Assembly: GCF_019913785.1 (NCBI RefSeq)
Contig: NZ_JAIOHK010000001.1
Location: forward strand, 1 to 64,000
Direction: 5' to 3'
DNA: 64,000 nucleotides
DNA from: Altibacter sp.
GTDB lineage: Bacteria > Bacteroidota > Bacteroidia > Flavobacteriales > Flavobacteriaceae
Part shown: positions 7,471 through 16,636 of the stretch, one piece after another
Layout: the number at the start of each line of letters is the position of its first letter
How positions within the stretch are numbered: the stretch's first letter is position 1
Notes under the pieces: generated by a model
What the model was told of the DNA's origin: nothing
The model's input: the letters and a program-made list of their open reading frames with translations, nothing else
The model's database searches: none
Made by a program: the position numbers and the translations under genes

Positions 7471-10434
7471 ATGAAACAAATAACAAGTATCCTCTTGTTG
7501 TTCCTATGTATACAGCTGGTTTCTGCTCAGGATTATTTTCCGAAGAACGATGGTGTTAAAGAAGAAAACAACAATTTTACGGCATTTACCAATACCACTA
7601 TTTTTATTACGCCTACTCAGAAGATTGACAATGGTACCCTATTGATTCAAAAGGGAAAAGTAGTTGCTTCGGGAAAATCGGTTACTATTCCGAAGAATAC
7701 CGTGGTAATCGACCTGCAAGGGAAATTCATCTACCCCTCTTTTATAGATCCCTATACCGGATTTGGAGTGGAAAAGCCCGAGCGTGCCGAAGGTCGAGGC
7801 CGTTCCCCTCAATACGAACCAAGTCGGGAAGGCTTTTATTGGAACGATCATATCATGCCCGAAAATGCGGCCATCAATTCGTTTAAATACAATAAAAAAG
7901 ATGCCGATGAATTTCGGAAGGCGGGTTTTGGTGTTGTAAATACACATATTATGGATGGGATTGCCCGTGGAACGGGGGTTCTGGTAGCACTAAATGATGA
8001 CGATGGCGATGCCACTAGGATCATTGAAGATGCATCGGGGCAGTATTTTTCCTTTTCTAAAAGTGTGGCTAGCAGACAATCCTATCCGGGATCACTTATG
8101 GGTGCTATGGCCTTGTTACGGCAGATGTATCACGATGCCGACTGGTACGCCAAAGGCAATGTTACGACCAAGGATCGTTCGTTGGAAGCACTCATTAAAA
8201 ACAGGTCCCTTACTTCGTTTATTGAAGCCGGAAATAAGGGAAATGATCTACGAGCCGATAACATTGGCGACAAGTTCAGTATCGATTACGTAATTGTTGG
8301 TGGCGGCGATGAATACGAGATGATCGATAAGATTAAAGCGACCAATGCCCGGTATATCATTCCTATCAACTTTAAGGATGCCTTTGATGTGAGTGATCCG
8401 TATATGGCCAATTATATATCCTTAGAAGATATGCGAGCCTGGAATCAAGGTCCTATGAATCCGAAGGTATTGGCCGACAACGGTATTACCTTTTCACTAA
8501 CCACACATGATCTGAAGAAGCCATCCGAATTCAGTGAAAAACTGAAAAAGGCCTTGGAATATGGTTTGGATAAGACAAAGGCCTTGGAAGCCTTAACTAC
8601 TGTTCCCGCTCAATTATTGGGCAAGAGCGATCTTATAGGTTCTTTACAACCGGGACGTTTTGCAAATTTTTTAATTACTTCGGGTGATGTATTTGATAAA
8701 GAGACCACCCTCTATGAGAATTGGGTACAAGGTGCTAAAAACGTGATCAACGACAAGGATCAAAAAGACATCCGAGGAAGCTACAACCTCAGTGCTGGGG
8801 GTAAAATTTACGATATGAACCTTTCAGGGGAAGCTTCAAAACCGAAAATTGAAGTCAGCATAGGCGATGTAAAATACCCTTCAAAAATAGAGTATACTTC
8901 AAATTGGGTGACTTTTTCATTTACCGATGATACTTCGAAAGAGGTGTATCGCGCCACAGCTGTCATTCCGAAGGAGGGCACTAATTTCTCCGGAAAATTA
9001 GTACTGCCAAACGGTTTAGAAGCAACATTTATGGCAAGCCGAAAAGGAGCTGCTGTTGCCGAAGAGGAAGCGAAGAAAGACACTTCAGAAGAAAGCAAAA
9101 TAGAAATAGTTCCCCTTACCTATCCCAATGTGGGCTACGGCTTTACTACAAAACCGCGACAGCAAGATATGCTGTTCAAAAATGCGACGGTTTGGACCAG
9201 TGAAGCGGCCGGTGTATTGACCGAAACGGATGTTTTGGTAAAGAATGGAAAGATCTCGAAAATAGGAAAGAACCTTTCGGCAGGTGGTGCTCTAGTTGTA
9301 GACGCTACCGGTAAACATTTGACCGCCGGAGTGATCGATGAGCATTCGCATATCGCTGCACTGTCGATAAACGAAAGCGGCCACAATTCTTCTGCCGAAG
9401 TAAGCATTGAAGATGTAGTAGATCCCGAAGATATTGATATCTACCGAAATCTGGCAGGTGGGGTTACCTCCATTCAAATCTTACACGGCTCGGCCAATCC
9501 CATTGGCGGTAGATCGGCCATCATAAAATTAAAATGGGGCGAAGAGGCAGATGGGCTAATTTATAAGAATAGTCCGAAATTTATAAAATTCGCCTTGGGT
9601 GAAAATGTAAAACAATCCAATTGGTCGAGTTTCGAACGTTTCCCACAAACGCGTATGGGTGTGGAGCAGTTGTATGTGAATTATTTTAACCGCGCCAAGG
9701 AATACGATGCCAAAAAGAAAAGCGGGCAAGCCTTCCGATACGATGAAGAGCTGGAGGTTTTAGCCGAAATCTTAAACGGTGAACGCTTTATAAGCTGTCA
9801 CTCCTACGTTCAAAGCGAGATCAATATGTTGATGAAGGTCGCCGAACGTTTCAATTTTCGCGTCAATACATTTACCCATATTTTGGAAGGATATAAAGTA
9901 GCCGATAAAATGGCGGCACATGGCGTGGGTGGATCTACTTTCAGTGACTGGTGGGCCTATAAATATGAAGTAAATGATGCCATACCTTATAATGCTACGA
10001 TTATGAGTAGCCAAGGCGTGACAGTGGCCATCAATAGTGATGATGGCGAAATGTCCAGAAGACTCAATCAGGAAGCTGCTAAAAGTGTAAAGTATGGAGG
10101 TATGACAGAAGAAGAGGCATGGAAGATGGTGACCATCAATCCGGCGAAACTGCTTCATTTGGACGATCGTGTAGGAAGTATCAAGGAAGGAAAAGATGCC
10201 GACTTGGTTTTATGGTCAGACAATCCGCTATCGGTCTATGCGAAAGCAGAAAAGACCTTAATCGAAGGAACCGTTTATTTTGACCTAGCGGAAGATATAG
10301 CAAAGCGGAACGCGATTTCAGCGGAACGAAACAAACTGATGAAGCTAATGCTCAACGAAAAAAATGGAGGCGGTAAAACGCGTCCTCCAAAGAAAGAAGA
10401 TAAAATTCATTTTACCTGTGAAACCATAAACTAA
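7471..10434 (+). CDS. Secreted two-domain amidohydrolase
   Basis: The 987-residue product has an N-terminal signal peptide (about 1-20, ending SAQ). It contains two imidazolonepropionase-like amidohydrolase modules. The N-terminal one (about 30-440) has lost the HxH motif: the expected position reads FIDPYTGFG. The C-terminal one (about 575-960) keeps metal ligands: H625-S-H627 in DEHSHIAA, SCHS and THILEG histidines and the late aspartate in NSDDGE. Only the second is likely to be catalytic. Substrate is unknown; in this superfamily they include cyclic amides, peptides and hydantoins. The next gene, six bases downstream, encodes a shorter relative, so the pair forms an operon. Confidence 0.9.
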   Translation: MKQITSILLLFLCIQLVSAQDYFPKNDGVKEENNNFTAFTNTTIFITPTQKIDNGTLLIQKGKVVASGKSVTIPKNTVVIDLQGKFIYPSFIDPYTGFGVEKPERAEGRGRSPQYEPSREGFYWNDHIMPENAAINSFKYNKKDADEFRKAGFGVVNTHIMDGIARGTGVLVALNDDDGDATRIIEDASGQYFSFSKSVASRQSYPGSLMGAMALLRQMYHDADWYAKGNVTTKDRSLEALIKNRSLTSFIEAGNKGNDLRADNIGDKFSIDYVIVGGGDEYEMIDKIKATNARYIIPINFKDAFDVSDPYMANYISLEDMRAWNQGPMNPKVLADNGITFSLTTHDLKKPSEFSEKLKKALEYGLDKTKALEALTTVPAQLLGKSDLIGSLQPGRFANFLITSGDVFDKETTLYENWVQGAKNVINDKDQKDIRGSYNLSAGGKIYDMNLSGEASKPKIEVSIGDVKYPSKIEYTSNWVTFSFTDDTSKEVYRATAVIPKEGTNFSGKLVLPNGLEATFMASRKGAAVAEEEAKKDTSEESKIEIVPLTYPNVGYGFTTKPRQQDMLFKNATVWTSEAAGVLTETDVLVKNGKISKIGKNLSAGGALVVDATGKHLTAGVIDEHSHIAALSINESGHNSSAEVSIEDVVDPEDIDIYRNLAGGVTSIQILHGSANPIGGRSAIIKLKWGEEADGLIYKNSPKFIKFALGENVKQSNWSSFERFPQTRMGVEQLYVNYFNRAKEYDAKKKSGQAFRYDEELEVLAEILNGERFISCHSYVQSEINMLMKVAERFNFRVNTFTHILEGYKVADKMAAHGVGGSTFSDWWAYKYEVNDAIPYNATIMSSQGVTVAINSDDGEMSRRLNQEAAKSVKYGGMTEEEAWKMVTINPAKLLHLDDRVGSIKEGKDADLVLWSDNPLSVYAKAEKTLIEGTVYFDLAEDIAKRNAISAERNKLMKLMLNEKNGGGKTRPPKKEDKIHFTCETIN

Positions 10435-10440
10435 ACTGCC

Positions 10441-11730
10441 ATGAAAAAAGTAAAACAATTTAGTATAGCCATAGCATTGTGTGCAGGTTTCGCAATAAGT
10501 GCTCAGCAAACACCGGGACCAGATCAAAAAGAAGCCATTACTATTAGCGGAGCAACAGCCCATATTGGAAATGGGGCCGTTATTGAAAACGCTGTATTGG
10601 TATTTGAAAACGGAAAGATAACCGCCATAGGTGGGGCAAATACCCCATCCAAAGGCCGTGTGATTAATGCACAGGGCAAACATCTGTATCCGGGATTTAT
10701 TGCCCCTGCGACCTCTTTAGGGCTTGTAGAAGTAGGAGCCGTACGTGCGAGTGACGATCAGGATGAATTGGGCGATTTTATCCCCAATATTCGAAGCATT
10801 ATTGCGTATAATGCCGAAAGTAAGGTGGTGGAAAGCTTGCGTCCCAATGGTGTCTTAGTAGCACAGGTTGCACCACAAGGAGGTACCATTTCTGGGACTT
10901 CAAGTATTGTTCAGTTTGACGCGTGGAATTGGGAGGATGCTGCTGTAAAGCTAGACGATGGAATTCATTTAAACTGGCCCAATAGCTTCCGAAGAGGACG
11001 CTGGTGGATGGGTGAAGAACGCGGTTGGAGTCCGAACAAGGACTATACAAAAGATATCGATGCTATCAAGCACTTTATTGCCAATGCAAAGGCGTATGGA
11101 AATTCGAAAAGTGCTTCAGAAAATGAAGGCTTTAAAAACATGAAAGGTCTTTTCGATGGAAGTCAGAAACTATACATTTATGCACATGGAGAAAAGGAAT
11201 TGATTGATGCCGTTACCGCCGCCAAGGAAAGTGGCGTTCAGGAAGTAGTGATTGTTGGCGGCTACGAGGCCTACAAGATTATTCCATTTTTAAAGCAACA
11301 CAATGTTCCTGTTCTTGTAAGACATACGCATCAATTGCCCCTTATGGCCGATGATGATTATGACTTGCCATACAAACTACCCAAACTATTGGTAGATGGC
11401 GGTTTACTGGTTGCCTTGCAGAATTCGAGTACTTCCGGTTTCCAAACACGTAATCTGCCGTTTTATGCAGGGCAAATGGTGGGTCAGGGCATGGATAAAG
11501 AAACTGCTTTACAGCTTATCTCAGGAAATGCTGCAAAGATCTTGGGACTTGACAATTATGGAACCTTGGAGACAGGTAAAAGTGCTACCTTATTTATTAG
11601 TGAGGGAGATGCACTGGATATGCGGACCAACCAATTGACAAAGGCGTTTGTTGATGGAAGAGAAATTTCTTTGGAAACCCATCAAACCGAATTGTGGAAA
11701 CGCTATATGGAAAAATACAGCAGAGATTAA
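10441..11730 (+). CDS. Secreted amidohydrolase-like protein lacking metal ligands
   Basis: A 429-residue protein with signal peptide (about 1-21, ending SAQ). Fold-defining segments of the amidohydrolase family are present: the N-terminal beta-sandwich half with GKHLYPGFIAP and the C-terminal GNAAKILGL and GTLETGKSATL segments. The usual HxH after PGFID is replaced by APATS, and the late catalytic aspartate is not evident. It resembles the N-terminal half of the preceding protein. I infer a non-catalytic partner or regulatory subunit of that enzyme, acting in the periplasm, though an alternative active site cannot be excluded. Confidence 0.85.
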   Translation: MKKVKQFSIAIALCAGFAISAQQTPGPDQKEAITISGATAHIGNGAVIENAVLVFENGKITAIGGANTPSKGRVINAQGKHLYPGFIAPATSLGLVEVGAVRASDDQDELGDFIPNIRSIIAYNAESKVVESLRPNGVLVAQVAPQGGTISGTSSIVQFDAWNWEDAAVKLDDGIHLNWPNSFRRGRWWMGEERGWSPNKDYTKDIDAIKHFIANAKAYGNSKSASENEGFKNMKGLFDGSQKLYIYAHGEKELIDAVTAAKESGVQEVVIVGGYEAYKIIPFLKQHNVPVLVRHTHQLPLMADDDYDLPYKLPKLLVDGGLLVALQNSSTSGFQTRNLPFYAGQMVGQGMDKETALQLISGNAAKILGLDNYGTLETGKSATLFISEGDALDMRTNQLTKAFVDGREISLETHQTELWKRYMEKYSRD

Positions 11731-11749
11731 ACTGTTTTAAGAATAAAAA

Positions 11750-11775
11750 AAGCAGCTCAATGAGCTGTTTTTTTT
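11750..11775 (+). terminator. Terminator of the amidohydrolase operon
   Basis: A short hairpin built on CAGCT/AGCTG, extended by A-T pairs and followed by a run of eight or more T, lies 20 bases after the stop codon. Confidence 0.7.
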
Positions 11776-11812
11776 ATTCGTTTTATACATATGATTTTTA
11801 GCTTCTCAGTGA

Positions 11813-11840
11813 TTGAATAACAATCCACTTACTATCTTTG
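11813..11840 (+). promoter_or_regulatory. Promoter of the TrmH-family gene
   Basis: TTG, a 17-base spacer and TATCTTTG match the Bacteroidota promoter pattern. The -7 box ends only four bases before the ATG at 11845, which predicts a leaderless or nearly leaderless mRNA. Confidence 0.55.
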
Positions 11841-11844
11841 TTGC

Positions 11845-12654
11845 ATGGAAAAAACGATCTCCAGTCTTCAAAATCCGTTGGTAAAGCAATTGGTTCTACT
11901 TTCCGAAAAATCCCGTGAACGAAAGAAAACAGGACTATTTGTAATTGAAGGGCAACGTGAGATTGCTCTGGCCCTAAAAAGCGACTATTTGCTAAAAACT
12001 GTACTATTCTGTTCCGACATACTTTCTGAAGAAGACCTGTATGTCATAAAAGAGCAGGCGAACAGCAAAGCTGAATTTATCGAATTATCCATTGAAGTGT
12101 ATCAGAAGGTGGCCTACCGGGGCAGTACAGAGGGAATTCTAGCCATCACCCAAGCAAAGGAGTTAGGTCTTCAAAATCTGGCGATTACAAATCCGAAGCC
12201 GTTAATTCTTATAGCCGAAGCCCCCGAAAAACCGGGCAATATTGGTGCCTTGCTCCGCACAGCAGATGCTGCCAAGCTGGATGCCGTGATCATCGCAAAC
12301 CCCAAAACTGATATCTACAACCCAAATATTGTTAGGAGTAGTGTGGGTTGTGTATTTACTAATCATATCGCAACGGGAACTACCTCAGAAATCATTTCGT
12401 TTTTAAAAGACAAAAACATTGCAATTTATTGCGCTGCGCTACAGGCCTCTAGCCCCTATTACAGTTGTGATTTTAAGGAGGCGGCTGCTATTGTAGTGGG
12501 TACAGAAGCCACCGGATTGTCAAAAGAATGGTTGGCTCATAGCAATCAAAATATAATCATCCCTATGCAGGGTGAAATAGATTCTATGAATGTTTCAGTA
12601 GCGGCGGGAATCCTTATCTTTGAAGCCAAACGACAGAGAGGGTTCAATGAATAA
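11845..12654 (+). CDS. TrmH/SpoU-family RNA 2'-O-methyltransferase
   Basis: A 269-residue SPOUT-class methyltransferase that transfers a methyl group from SAM to a ribose in rRNA or tRNA. The N-terminal RNA-binding domain (about 1-100) has the NPLVKQL...GLFVIEGQREI pattern of RlmB/TsnR relatives. The three SpoU motifs follow: GNIGALLRTADA (about 132), VGTEATGLS (about 210) and IPMQGEIDSMNVSVA (about 235), the last forming the knotted SAM site. The exact target nucleotide cannot be read from sequence. The stop codon lies inside the start of a 7-bp tandem repeat that leads into the next gene. Confidence 0.93.
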   Translation: MEKTISSLQNPLVKQLVLLSEKSRERKKTGLFVIEGQREIALALKSDYLLKTVLFCSDILSEEDLYVIKEQANSKAEFIELSIEVYQKVAYRGSTEGILAITQAKELGLQNLAITNPKPLILIAEAPEKPGNIGALLRTADAAKLDAVIIANPKTDIYNPNIVRSSVGCVFTNHIATGTTSEIISFLKDKNIAIYCAALQASSPYYSCDFKEAAAIVVGTEATGLSKEWLAHSNQNIIIPMQGEIDSMNVSVAAGILIFEAKRQRGFNE

Positions 12655-12700
12655 TGAATAATGAATAATGAATGATGAATGATGAATAATGAATAATGAA
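12646..12700 (+). repeat. Heptanucleotide tandem repeat (AATGAAT)x8
   Basis: Eight consecutive 7-bp units follow AATGAAT, two with A to G at the first base. The first unit covers the TrmH stop codon and the last contains the ATG of the four-helix-bundle gene. Every unit offers an ATG and nearby stop codons. The unit length is not a multiple of three, so gain or loss of a unit shifts any frame read through it. Confidence 0.9.
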
Positions 12701-13037
12701 AGAGAATCTTATTGCGAACAAATCCTATTCATTTGCCATTAAAATTGTTAACCTCAATAAACAATTGATTGCGAAAAATGAATATGTTCTTTCAAAACAA
12801 CTTTTGCGCTCAGGAACATCAATTGGCGCGAATGTTGAAGAAGCCATAGGAGGAATTTCAAAAAAGGATTTCAGAGCAAAAATGGCAATCGCCTATAAAG
12901 AGGCTCGTGAAACCCATTATTGGTTAAGGTTATTGAAGGATACAGATCAAATAAAGGAAAATGAATTTGATCTTTTAAATATTGAATTAACAAGTATTTT
13001 AAAAATATTGTACAAAATTATTGAGTCATCAAAGTGA
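12696..13037 (+). CDS. Four-helix-bundle protein (23S rRNA-IVP / S23 family)
   Basis: A 113-residue protein of the TIGR02436 four-helix-bundle family, first known from intervening sequences inside 23S rRNA genes and also widespread as free-standing genes in Bacteroidota. Diagnostic segments are LRSGTSIGANVEEA (about 36-49), KDFRAKMAIAYKEARET and a closing YKIIESSK helix. Function is unknown. The start codon sits in the last unit of a heptamer repeat, and the A/T-rich 40 bases after the stop contain degenerate copies of the same motif in reverse orientation, so the gene looks like a cassette dropped between the methyltransferase and protease genes. Confidence 0.88.
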   Translation: MKENLIANKSYSFAIKIVNLNKQLIAKNEYVLSKQLLRSGTSIGANVEEAIGGISKKDFRAKMAIAYKEARETHYWLRLLKDTDQIKENEFDLLNIELTSILKILYKIIESSK

Positions 13038-13078
13038 TTGTTAATCATGCATCATTAATTACTCATCTTTAATAACTT

Positions 13079-14311
13079 ATGACCTCACAACTACTATTTT
13101 ATATCATCATCGGAATTCTTGTACTGAATTTTATAATCGATAAAATACTGGACACACTCAATGCCAAACATTTTAACGATCCTATTCCTGAAGAATTACA
13201 AGACGTATACGACGCTTCCGAATACCAAAGATCGCAGCAGTACAAAAAAGAAAATTATCGCTTCGCTACCTTAACGGCGAGTATTTCGCTGGTTGCCACC
13301 TTGATGTTTTTCTTTTTCGATGGGTTTGCCTGGGTGGATACATGGGCGCGAACATTTAGCGAGAACAATATTGTTATAGCCCTAATCTTCTTCGGAAGTA
13401 TACTCTTTGCCAGTGACCTACTAAGCACGCCATTTAGTTATTACCACACCTTCGTGATCGAAGAAAAATACGGTTTCAACAAAACAACGAAAAAAACGTT
13501 TATACTGGACAAGCTGAAGGGATGGTTTATGTTGGCCGTAATTGGAGGCGGTTTGTTGGCTGTGATTATTTGGTTCTATGAAACCACCGGGAGTCAGTTC
13601 TGGTTGTACGCTTGGGGAATCCTAACCATCTTCACCGTTTTCCTGAATTTATTCTATGCGCGTTTGATCGTTCCGCTTTTTAACAAACAAACACCCTTAG
13701 CTCCCGGCGATCTCCGCTCGAAAATTGAGGCATATGCAAACAAGGTGGGATTCAATTTAAGCAAGATCTTCGTCATTGACGGCTCCAAACGCAGTACCAA
13801 GGCCAACGCCTATTTTTCCGGTTTCGGAAGTGAAAAAAGAGTCACTTTGTACGATACCCTGATCAACGATCTGGACGAGGAAGAGATCGTGGCTGTATTG
13901 GCACATGAGGTGGGGCATTACAAAAAACATCATATAATTTTTAATCTGGGAGCCTCAATACTCACCACCGGGTTTACCTTTTGGGTATTATCCCTTTTGG
14001 TGGGTAACCCATTACTTTCCGAAGCACTGCAAGTTACGCAACCCTCTTTCCATATAGGATTGATCGCTTTCGGGGTATTGTATACGCCCATATCAGAAAT
14101 CACCGGCTTGGTGATGAATTTCCTCTCCCGAAAGTTCGAATACCAGGCAGATGCCTACGCCAAAAATACCTACAAGGCACCACCGCTTATTTCGGGCTTA
14201 AAAAAACTTTCGAAAAACAATCTGAGTAACCTTACCCCCCATCCGGCCTATGTCTTTGTGCATTACTCACACCCTACTTTGTTGGAACGCTTCCGTAATT
14301 TAAAAAAATAG
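13079..14311 (+). CDS. M48 family metallopeptidase (Ste24/CAAX protease-like)
   Basis: A 410-residue integral membrane zinc protease. There are about six hydrophobic segments, an N-terminal Ste24-type extension (about 1-200) and the catalytic motif H276-E-V-G-H280 followed by KKHH. The third ligand glutamate lies in the SRKFEYQADAYA segment (about 350), as in Ste24. Eukaryotic members process prenylated proteins; bacterial ones are thought to act in membrane-protein quality control. Upstream is the four-helix-bundle cassette, so original cotranscription with the methyltransferase gene is possible. Confidence 0.94.
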   Translation: MTSQLLFYIIIGILVLNFIIDKILDTLNAKHFNDPIPEELQDVYDASEYQRSQQYKKENYRFATLTASISLVATLMFFFFDGFAWVDTWARTFSENNIVIALIFFGSILFASDLLSTPFSYYHTFVIEEKYGFNKTTKKTFILDKLKGWFMLAVIGGGLLAVIIWFYETTGSQFWLYAWGILTIFTVFLNLFYARLIVPLFNKQTPLAPGDLRSKIEAYANKVGFNLSKIFVIDGSKRSTKANAYFSGFGSEKRVTLYDTLINDLDEEEIVAVLAHEVGHYKKHHIIFNLGASILTTGFTFWVLSLLVGNPLLSEALQVTQPSFHIGLIAFGVLYTPISEITGLVMNFLSRKFEYQADAYAKNTYKAPPLISGLKKLSKNNLSNLTPHPAYVFVHYSHPTLLERFRNLKK

Positions 14312-14405
14312 AAAGGGCTTATCCGAAGTGAAAGGCCGTACCTTTCTTTAAAAGAATCAGATTCCGTATATTGTTTCTTACAAACGGAAATCGTACTTTT
14401 AACCT

Positions 14406-16613
14406 ATGACAGAAGCGGTTTTAGAAGCGGAAAAAAAAGAACTTGCCAGACAGTATAAGGAGCTCTTAAAGGTTAGTTATCGCACGCTTTCGGCGGAAGA
14501 TAAAAAACTCATACGAAGTGCCTTCGATGTCGCTGTTGACGCCCATAAAGAACAGCGCCGAAAAAGTGGTGAAGCCTATATTTTCCACCCGATTGCTGTA
14601 GCGAAAATCGTCGCTTCAGAAATTGGGCTGGACGCTACTTCTATTGCTGCTGCCCTGTTACACGATGTGGTTGAAGATACCTCCTATACGCTAGCCGATA
14701 TTGAACAAATGTTTGGTGAGACCGTAGCCCGCATTGTAGACGGGCTTACCAAAATCTCTAATATGCCCTACGACAAGGATGCATCGTTGCAGGCAGAGAA
14801 CTTTCGGAAGATGCTCTTAACGCTCAACGAGGACATTCGGGTGATCATTATAAAGATCGCCGACCGTTTACACAATATGCAGACGATGGATTCCATGCCT
14901 GCCGAAAAACAGGCTAAGATCGCTTCAGAAACACTCTACATCTATGCCCCTATGGCGCATCGTATTGGACTGTACAATATTAAAACCGAATTGGAGGATT
15001 TAGGGTTAAAGTATACCGAACCTGAAGTCTATGAAGATATCCTGAGTAAGATTAAGGAAAGTAAGGAGGAACAGGACGAATACATTGAAGCATTTTCAAA
15101 GATCATCAAGGACTCACTGGACGCCGAAAAGTTGGAGTATTCCATCAAAGGGCGACCCAAATCGATTTTTTCTATCCGAAGAAAGATGATGACTCAGCAT
15201 GTGAGCTTTGACGAGGTCTATGATAAGTTTGCGGTCCGAATTATTTACAAAAGCGATACCATTGAAAGCGAAAAGTTTATAGCGTGGAAGATCTATTCTA
15301 TCGTTACAGATCACTTCCGTCCAAATCCTATACGGCTTAGGGATTGGATCTCTTCTCCCAAATCCACCGGCTACGAGGCGCTTCATATTACCGTCATGGG
15401 GCCAAAAGGTCGTTGGGTGGAAGTGCAAATTCGCAGCGAACGCATGAACGAAATTGCCGAAAAAGGATATGCAGCGCATTATAAATATAAGAATACCGAG
15501 AAAGATGACGGCGGCCTAGACGACTGGCTCAACAAATTACAAGATACCCTGGAAAACGCCGAGATTAATGCGGTTGATTTTGTGGAAGAATTTAAACTGA
15601 ATTTATATGCGAAGGAGATCTTTGCCTTTTCTCCAAAGGGAGATCTGTATTCACTTCCGAAGGGATCCACAGCCCTGGACTTTGCCTTTCACATCCATAC
15701 CGAAGTCGGTCTGCATACAAGAGGAGCCAAGGTAAATGGAAAATTGGTACCACTCAGCCACGAACTAAAAAGTGGGGATCAGGTTGAAATTATTACATCC
15801 GATAAATCGAAACCTTCGGCCAACTGGCTTGATTATGCCACCACAGGCCGCGCGCGTTCGAAGATAAAATCCTCCCTCAAGGATGAGCAAAAACAACTGG
15901 CCGATGAAGGGAAGGTTATCCTTGCCCGTAAGCTGAAATCCCTTAAAATTACACTTGACGAGAAGACGGTCAACCAATTGGTGGTATACTTTAAAGTGAA
16001 GACGAGCCTCGATCTTTTCTATCGGGTAGGCGCCGGTATTATCGACAATCAAAAACTAAAGGACTTTGCAGCCTCCCGAAGCAATGCCTTTGTGAGCTTC
16101 TTTAAGAATAGAATTCGCAAACCCGGCAGTCTTGAAGATGTTCATAAGGAAGAGATTACCCATAAATACGATCAACTTGTTTTTGGCAAGGAAGAAGAAA
16201 AACTGGATTACAAGATGTCTAACTGCTGTAACGCCATCCCGGGTGACGATGTCTTTGGCTTTATTACCGTAAACGAAGGGATCAAAGTACATAAAAAGAA
16301 TTGCCCAAATGCGGTACAACTGCGTAGCAACTACAGCTACCGTATTATGCCTGCAAAGTGGATCGACTCTACACAAAGCGATTTTAAAGCCGAATTATCC
16401 ATTACCGGAATCGACACCATTGGTCTGGTCAATGAGGTGACTAAAGTAGTTTCTAACAATCTGCATATCAATATGAAAAGCGTACACTTTGATAGCAATG
16501 ATGGGGTCTTCACCGGAAAGATTGTCGTAATTGTAAAAAACAAATCTATTCTTGATAACCTCGTGGAAAACATTAAAAAAATAAACGGAATAGATAAAGT
16601 TACCAGGTCATAA
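14406..16613 (+). CDS. Bifunctional (p)ppGpp synthetase/hydrolase (RelA/SpoT)
   Basis: A 735-residue stringent-response enzyme that makes and hydrolyses (p)ppGpp. Domains in order: HD hydrolase with H86-D87 and E90-D91 in HDVVED; synthetase (about 240-350) with GRPKSIFSI and DKFAVRI; TGS (about 400-465) with AFSPKGDLYSLPKGST; a helical/zinc region with CCNAIPGDDV near 605; and a C-terminal ACT domain (about 660-735). Both catalytic halves look intact, so it is the long bifunctional Rel type. A fur-like gene begins 23 bases downstream, followed by purA. Confidence 0.96.
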   Translation: MTEAVLEAEKKELARQYKELLKVSYRTLSAEDKKLIRSAFDVAVDAHKEQRRKSGEAYIFHPIAVAKIVASEIGLDATSIAAALLHDVVEDTSYTLADIEQMFGETVARIVDGLTKISNMPYDKDASLQAENFRKMLLTLNEDIRVIIIKIADRLHNMQTMDSMPAEKQAKIASETLYIYAPMAHRIGLYNIKTELEDLGLKYTEPEVYEDILSKIKESKEEQDEYIEAFSKIIKDSLDAEKLEYSIKGRPKSIFSIRRKMMTQHVSFDEVYDKFAVRIIYKSDTIESEKFIAWKIYSIVTDHFRPNPIRLRDWISSPKSTGYEALHITVMGPKGRWVEVQIRSERMNEIAEKGYAAHYKYKNTEKDDGGLDDWLNKLQDTLENAEINAVDFVEEFKLNLYAKEIFAFSPKGDLYSLPKGSTALDFAFHIHTEVGLHTRGAKVNGKLVPLSHELKSGDQVEIITSDKSKPSANWLDYATTGRARSKIKSSLKDEQKQLADEGKVILARKLKSLKITLDEKTVNQLVVYFKVKTSLDLFYRVGAGIIDNQKLKDFAASRSNAFVSFFKNRIRKPGSLEDVHKEEITHKYDQLVFGKEEEKLDYKMSNCCNAIPGDDVFGFITVNEGIKVHKKNCPNAVQLRSNYSYRIMPAKWIDSTQSDFKAELSITGIDTIGLVNEVTKVVSNNLHINMKSVHFDSNDGVFTGKIVVIVKNKSILDNLVENIKKINGIDKVTRS

Positions 16614-16618
16614 TTGAG

Positions 16619-16626
16619 TAACTTTG
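16619..16626 (+). promoter_or_regulatory. Possible internal -7 box before the fur-like gene
   Basis: TAACTTTG matches the -7 consensus right after the rel stop codon and ten bases before the fur-like ATG. No clear -33 partner is seen, so an extra promoter inside the run is only possible. Confidence 0.3.
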
Positions 16627-16636
16627 CTGCTTTATT

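Noticed and set aside
12646-12700. Tandem repeat as a CRISPR array
   Set aside because: Units are seven bases with no spacers, so this is a simple tandem repeat.
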